A DNA stretch of 64,000 nt, from positions 1 to 64,000 of the forward strand of contig NZ_CM001165.1 in the NCBI RefSeq assembly GCF_000213055.1, given 5' to 3'. Below the pieces are notes generated by a model that worked only from the letters and a program-made list of their open reading frames with translations, was not told the origin of the DNA and made no database searches. Positions within the stretch are counted from its first letter, which is position 1. Each line of letters opens with the position of its first letter. Source of the stretch: Streptomyces sp. Tu6071. GTDB taxonomy: Bacteria > Actinomycetota > Actinomycetes > Streptomycetales > Streptomycetaceae. Positions 62,409 to 64,000 of this stretch are shown piece after piece. The translations under genes and the position numbers were made by a program.

Positions 62409-63439
62409 TGGGCGAGCCCACCGGGGCCGGGGCCGGTGCGGTCCCGAGTCTGAGCGAGCTGGAGCGGCGGGCCGCGGAGCGGCGCGACACGCGCGCCTAC
62501 GGGCACGACGCGCTCGTGGCCTGTGACCGCCTGGTGCGGGTCTTCAGCGCCGACGGGGTCGAGGTGCAGGCCCTCCAGGGCCTTGATCTCCTGGTGTACG
62601 AGGGCGAGTTGATGGCGCTCGTGGGCGCTTCGGGGAGCGGGAAGTCGACTCTCATGAACATCCTCGCGGGCCTGGACCGGCCGACGGCGGGCTCGGCGAC
62701 GGTGGGGGGTTTCCCGCTGCTCCAGATGGGTCGCAAGGACCGGCTGCGGTACCGGCGCGAGGTGGTGGGCTTCGTGTGGCAGCAGACGGCGCGGAACCTG
62801 CTGCCGTTCCTCACGGCGGCGCAGAACGTGGCGCTCCCGATGCAGTTGCGCGGGGGCGGCCGGGGGGCGGCGACGCGCGGGAAGCGGGAACGGCGCGCGG
62901 AGGAGTTGCTGCGGATGCTGGAGGCGGGCGACTGCGCCGACCGGCTGCCGGGGCAGTTGTCCGGGGGGCAGCAGCAGCGGGTGGCGATCGCGGTGGCGCT
63001 GGCGAACGAGCCGTCGCTGCTCCTCGCGGACGAGCCGACGGGCGAGCTGGACTCGGCGACGGGCGCGCAGGTCTTCGCGGCCTTCCGGCGGGCGAACGAG
63101 GAGCTGGGCATGACGGTCATGATCGTCACGCACGACGCGGAGGTCGCGAACGAGGTGAATCGCACGGTCGCGATCCGCGACGGGCGGACGTCCACGGAGG
63201 TGCTGCGGCACACGGAGATCGGCGCGGACGGCCAGGAGTCGGTGTCGGCGCACGAGTACGTGACGCTCGACCGGGCGGGGCGGCTCCAACTGCCGCCCGA
63301 CTACACCTCGGCGCTGGGGCTGCGGGACCGGGCGATGCTGGAGCTGGAGCCCGACCACATCCGGGTGCGGCCGGACCGGCGCGGGGAGAACCGCGAGGGC
63401 GGGCAGACCCCTCGGGGCGAGGACGGCCAAGAGGGCTGA
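62405..63439 (+). CDS. ABC transporter ATPase of the FtsX operon
   Basis: A 344-aa ATPase. Walker A GASGSGKST, signature QLSGGQQQRVAIAVAL and Walker B LLLADEPTGELD are clear, with the switch His in IVTHDAEV. It has an N-terminal extension of about 35 residues and a C-terminal extension of about 90, ending in a charged Arg/Glu/Gly tail. Two adjacent ATGs are present; the first (62405) overlaps the permease stop as ATGA. It is the energising subunit of the double-permease system. Confidence 0.93.
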   Translation: MMGEPTGAGAGAVPSLSELERRAAERRDTRAYGHDALVACDRLVRVFSADGVEVQALQGLDLLVYEGELMALVGASGSGKSTLMNILAGLDRPTAGSATVGGFPLLQMGRKDRLRYRREVVGFVWQQTARNLLPFLTAAQNVALPMQLRGGGRGAATRGKRERRAEELLRMLEAGDCADRLPGQLSGGQQQRVAIAVALANEPSLLLADEPTGELDSATGAQVFAAFRRANEELGMTVMIVTHDAEVANEVNRTVAIRDGRTSTEVLRHTEIGADGQESVSAHEYVTLDRAGRLQLPPDYTSALGLRDRAMLELEPDHIRVRPDRRGENREGGQTPRGEDGQEG

Positions 63440-63459
63440 GCGGGCGGGAACGGCCGCGC

Positions 63460-63499
63460 GAGGGGCGGGACCAGGGGTTTTCCCCGGGTCCCGCCCCTC
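63460..63499. terminator. Strong hairpin terminator
   Basis: GAGGGGCGGGACC (63460-63472) pairs perfectly with GGTCCCGCCCCTC (63487-63499). Inside it GGGG-TTTT-CCCC closes a second short stem. It lies 20 nt after the ABC ATPase stop and ends the operon. Confidence 0.85.
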
Positions 63500-63633
63500 T
63501 GTCGTGCGGACCACGAGTTACCGTCCCTGGCCGCGAAGACCAAGGGCCCTCCCCCGGTCCCGTCTCTTCATCGCCCCTGGGCTTCGTGCTGAGCCGCCCC
63601 GCGCCGTGCGCCTGGGTCCTCCACTTGCCCGCG

Positions 63634-63664
63634 CTTGCTTTTATAGCGCGCACGCAAGTATTGT
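63634..63664 (+). promoter_or_regulatory. Promoter region of the MFS gene with inverted repeat
   Basis: TTGCTT (63635-63640) and TATTGT (63659-63664) are spaced 18 nt like -35 and -10 elements. CTTGC (63634-63638) and GCAAG (63654-63658) form an inverted repeat that overlaps them, as MarR- or TetR-type repressor sites often do for efflux genes. The gene begins 72 nt downstream. Confidence 0.45.
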
Positions 63665-63735
63665 CTGTGCATGTAAGCGGCTACCGCACACATCCGTGGC
63701 TCGCAGATATCCAGCTCTTGAAGGGTTCTTTCCTC

Positions 63736-64000
63736 ATGCCTCTGGCGCTCCTGGCCCTCGCCATCGGGGCCTTCGGCATCGGCACGACCGAATTCGTGAT
63801 CATGGGGCTCCTGCCCGAGGTCGCCGACGGCTTCGGGGTCTCCGTGCCGACCGCAGGGCTCCTGGTGACGGGCTACGCACTCGGCGTCATGATCGGCGCC
63901 CCGATCATGACGCTGCTCGGCACCAAGGTGCCGCGCAAGCGGATGCTCATGCTGCTCATGGGCCTGTTCATCGTCGGCAACGTGATCTCCGCCGTGGCAC
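63736..64000 (+). CDS. MFS transporter (partial, runs off the window)
   Basis: Only the first 88 residues are visible. They begin MPLALLALAIGAFGIGTTEF, then VIMGLLPEVADGFGVSVPTA, with the spans and the loop GYALGVMIGAPIMTLLGTKV followed by a basic PRKRML motif: the N-terminus of an AraJ/YdhP-like drug or sugar efflux MFS protein. AAGG lies about 12 nt before the ATG. The preceding region has a promoter with an overlapping inverted repeat, suggesting inducible efflux. Confidence 0.88.
   Translation, partial: MPLALLALAIGAFGIGTTEFVIMGLLPEVADGFGVSVPTAGLLVTGYALGVMIGAPIMTLLGTKVPRKRMLMLLMGLFIVGNVISAVA

Overview
The window is high-GC DNA with the codon and ribosome-binding-site habits of Streptomyces: frequent GTG starts, AGGAGG-type sites, many ATGA or GTGA start/stop overlaps, Tat signal peptides, and paired F5/8-type C (discoidin) secreted proteins. 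The gene set (isorenieratene-type carotenoid cluster, three-component P450, secreted subtilase and glycosidases, many ABC systems) and several decayed genes fit an accessory part of a Streptomyces chromosome.

Layout. 1-6300: a decayed DEAD/DEAH helicase, an orphan substrate-binding-type protein without a signal peptide, and an XRE/MmyB-type regulator divergent from a carboxymuconolactone decarboxylase - cupin - aldo/keto reductase operon. 6277-13867: a Tat-exported serine hydrolase, a 1285-aa secreted subtilase, an LLM-type flavin/F420 oxidoreductase coupled to a broken pirin gene, and peptidase E. 13893-18567: an IclR regulator divergent from a tightly overlapping DUF1177 - NCS1 permease - M20 peptidase operon. 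18569-23362: a methyltransferase relic, an SDR, and a large Tat-exported discoidin protein behind a palindromic operator. 23522-25967: the most unusual locus, a small protein made of four 23-residue repeats, a JmjC-type oxygenase and a sucrase/ferredoxin-like protein in one operon. 26211-36528: a cation/proton antiporter, P450-ferredoxin-reductase operon, DUF3253, GntR-ABC operon, a membrane glycosyltransferase and an alpha/beta hydrolase.

36776-44390 is the carotenoid cluster: crtY-crtU converge on crtE-crtI-crtB-Rieske/DUF5914. Geranylgeranyl diphosphate (CrtE) goes to phytoene (CrtB), lycopene (CrtI), beta-carotene (CrtY) and isorenieratene (CrtU). The four-gene arm is translationally coupled throughout; crtI seems to start at CTG, and a 32-bp duplication has created an 11-codon mini-ORF between crtI and crtB.

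44962-55188: a secreted DUF4232-like protein, catalase-peroxidase KatG, and a LacI regulator with a secreted glycan-degrading set (DUF1996, a clan-A glycosidase, a discoidin/beta-helix protein); the same 12-bp palindrome lies before the regulator and before the DUF1996 gene. 55283-63439: two MacB/FtsX-like ABC systems. The window ends inside an MFS exporter gene.

The best candidate for an undescribed system is the repeat protein/JmjC operon at 23522-25967. Two units encode identical peptides yet differ synonymously in 11 of 23 codons, so the peptide itself is conserved, and each unit carries one histidine, a residue some JmjC ribosomal oxygenases hydroxylate. All calls are from reading the sequence; no database search was run.
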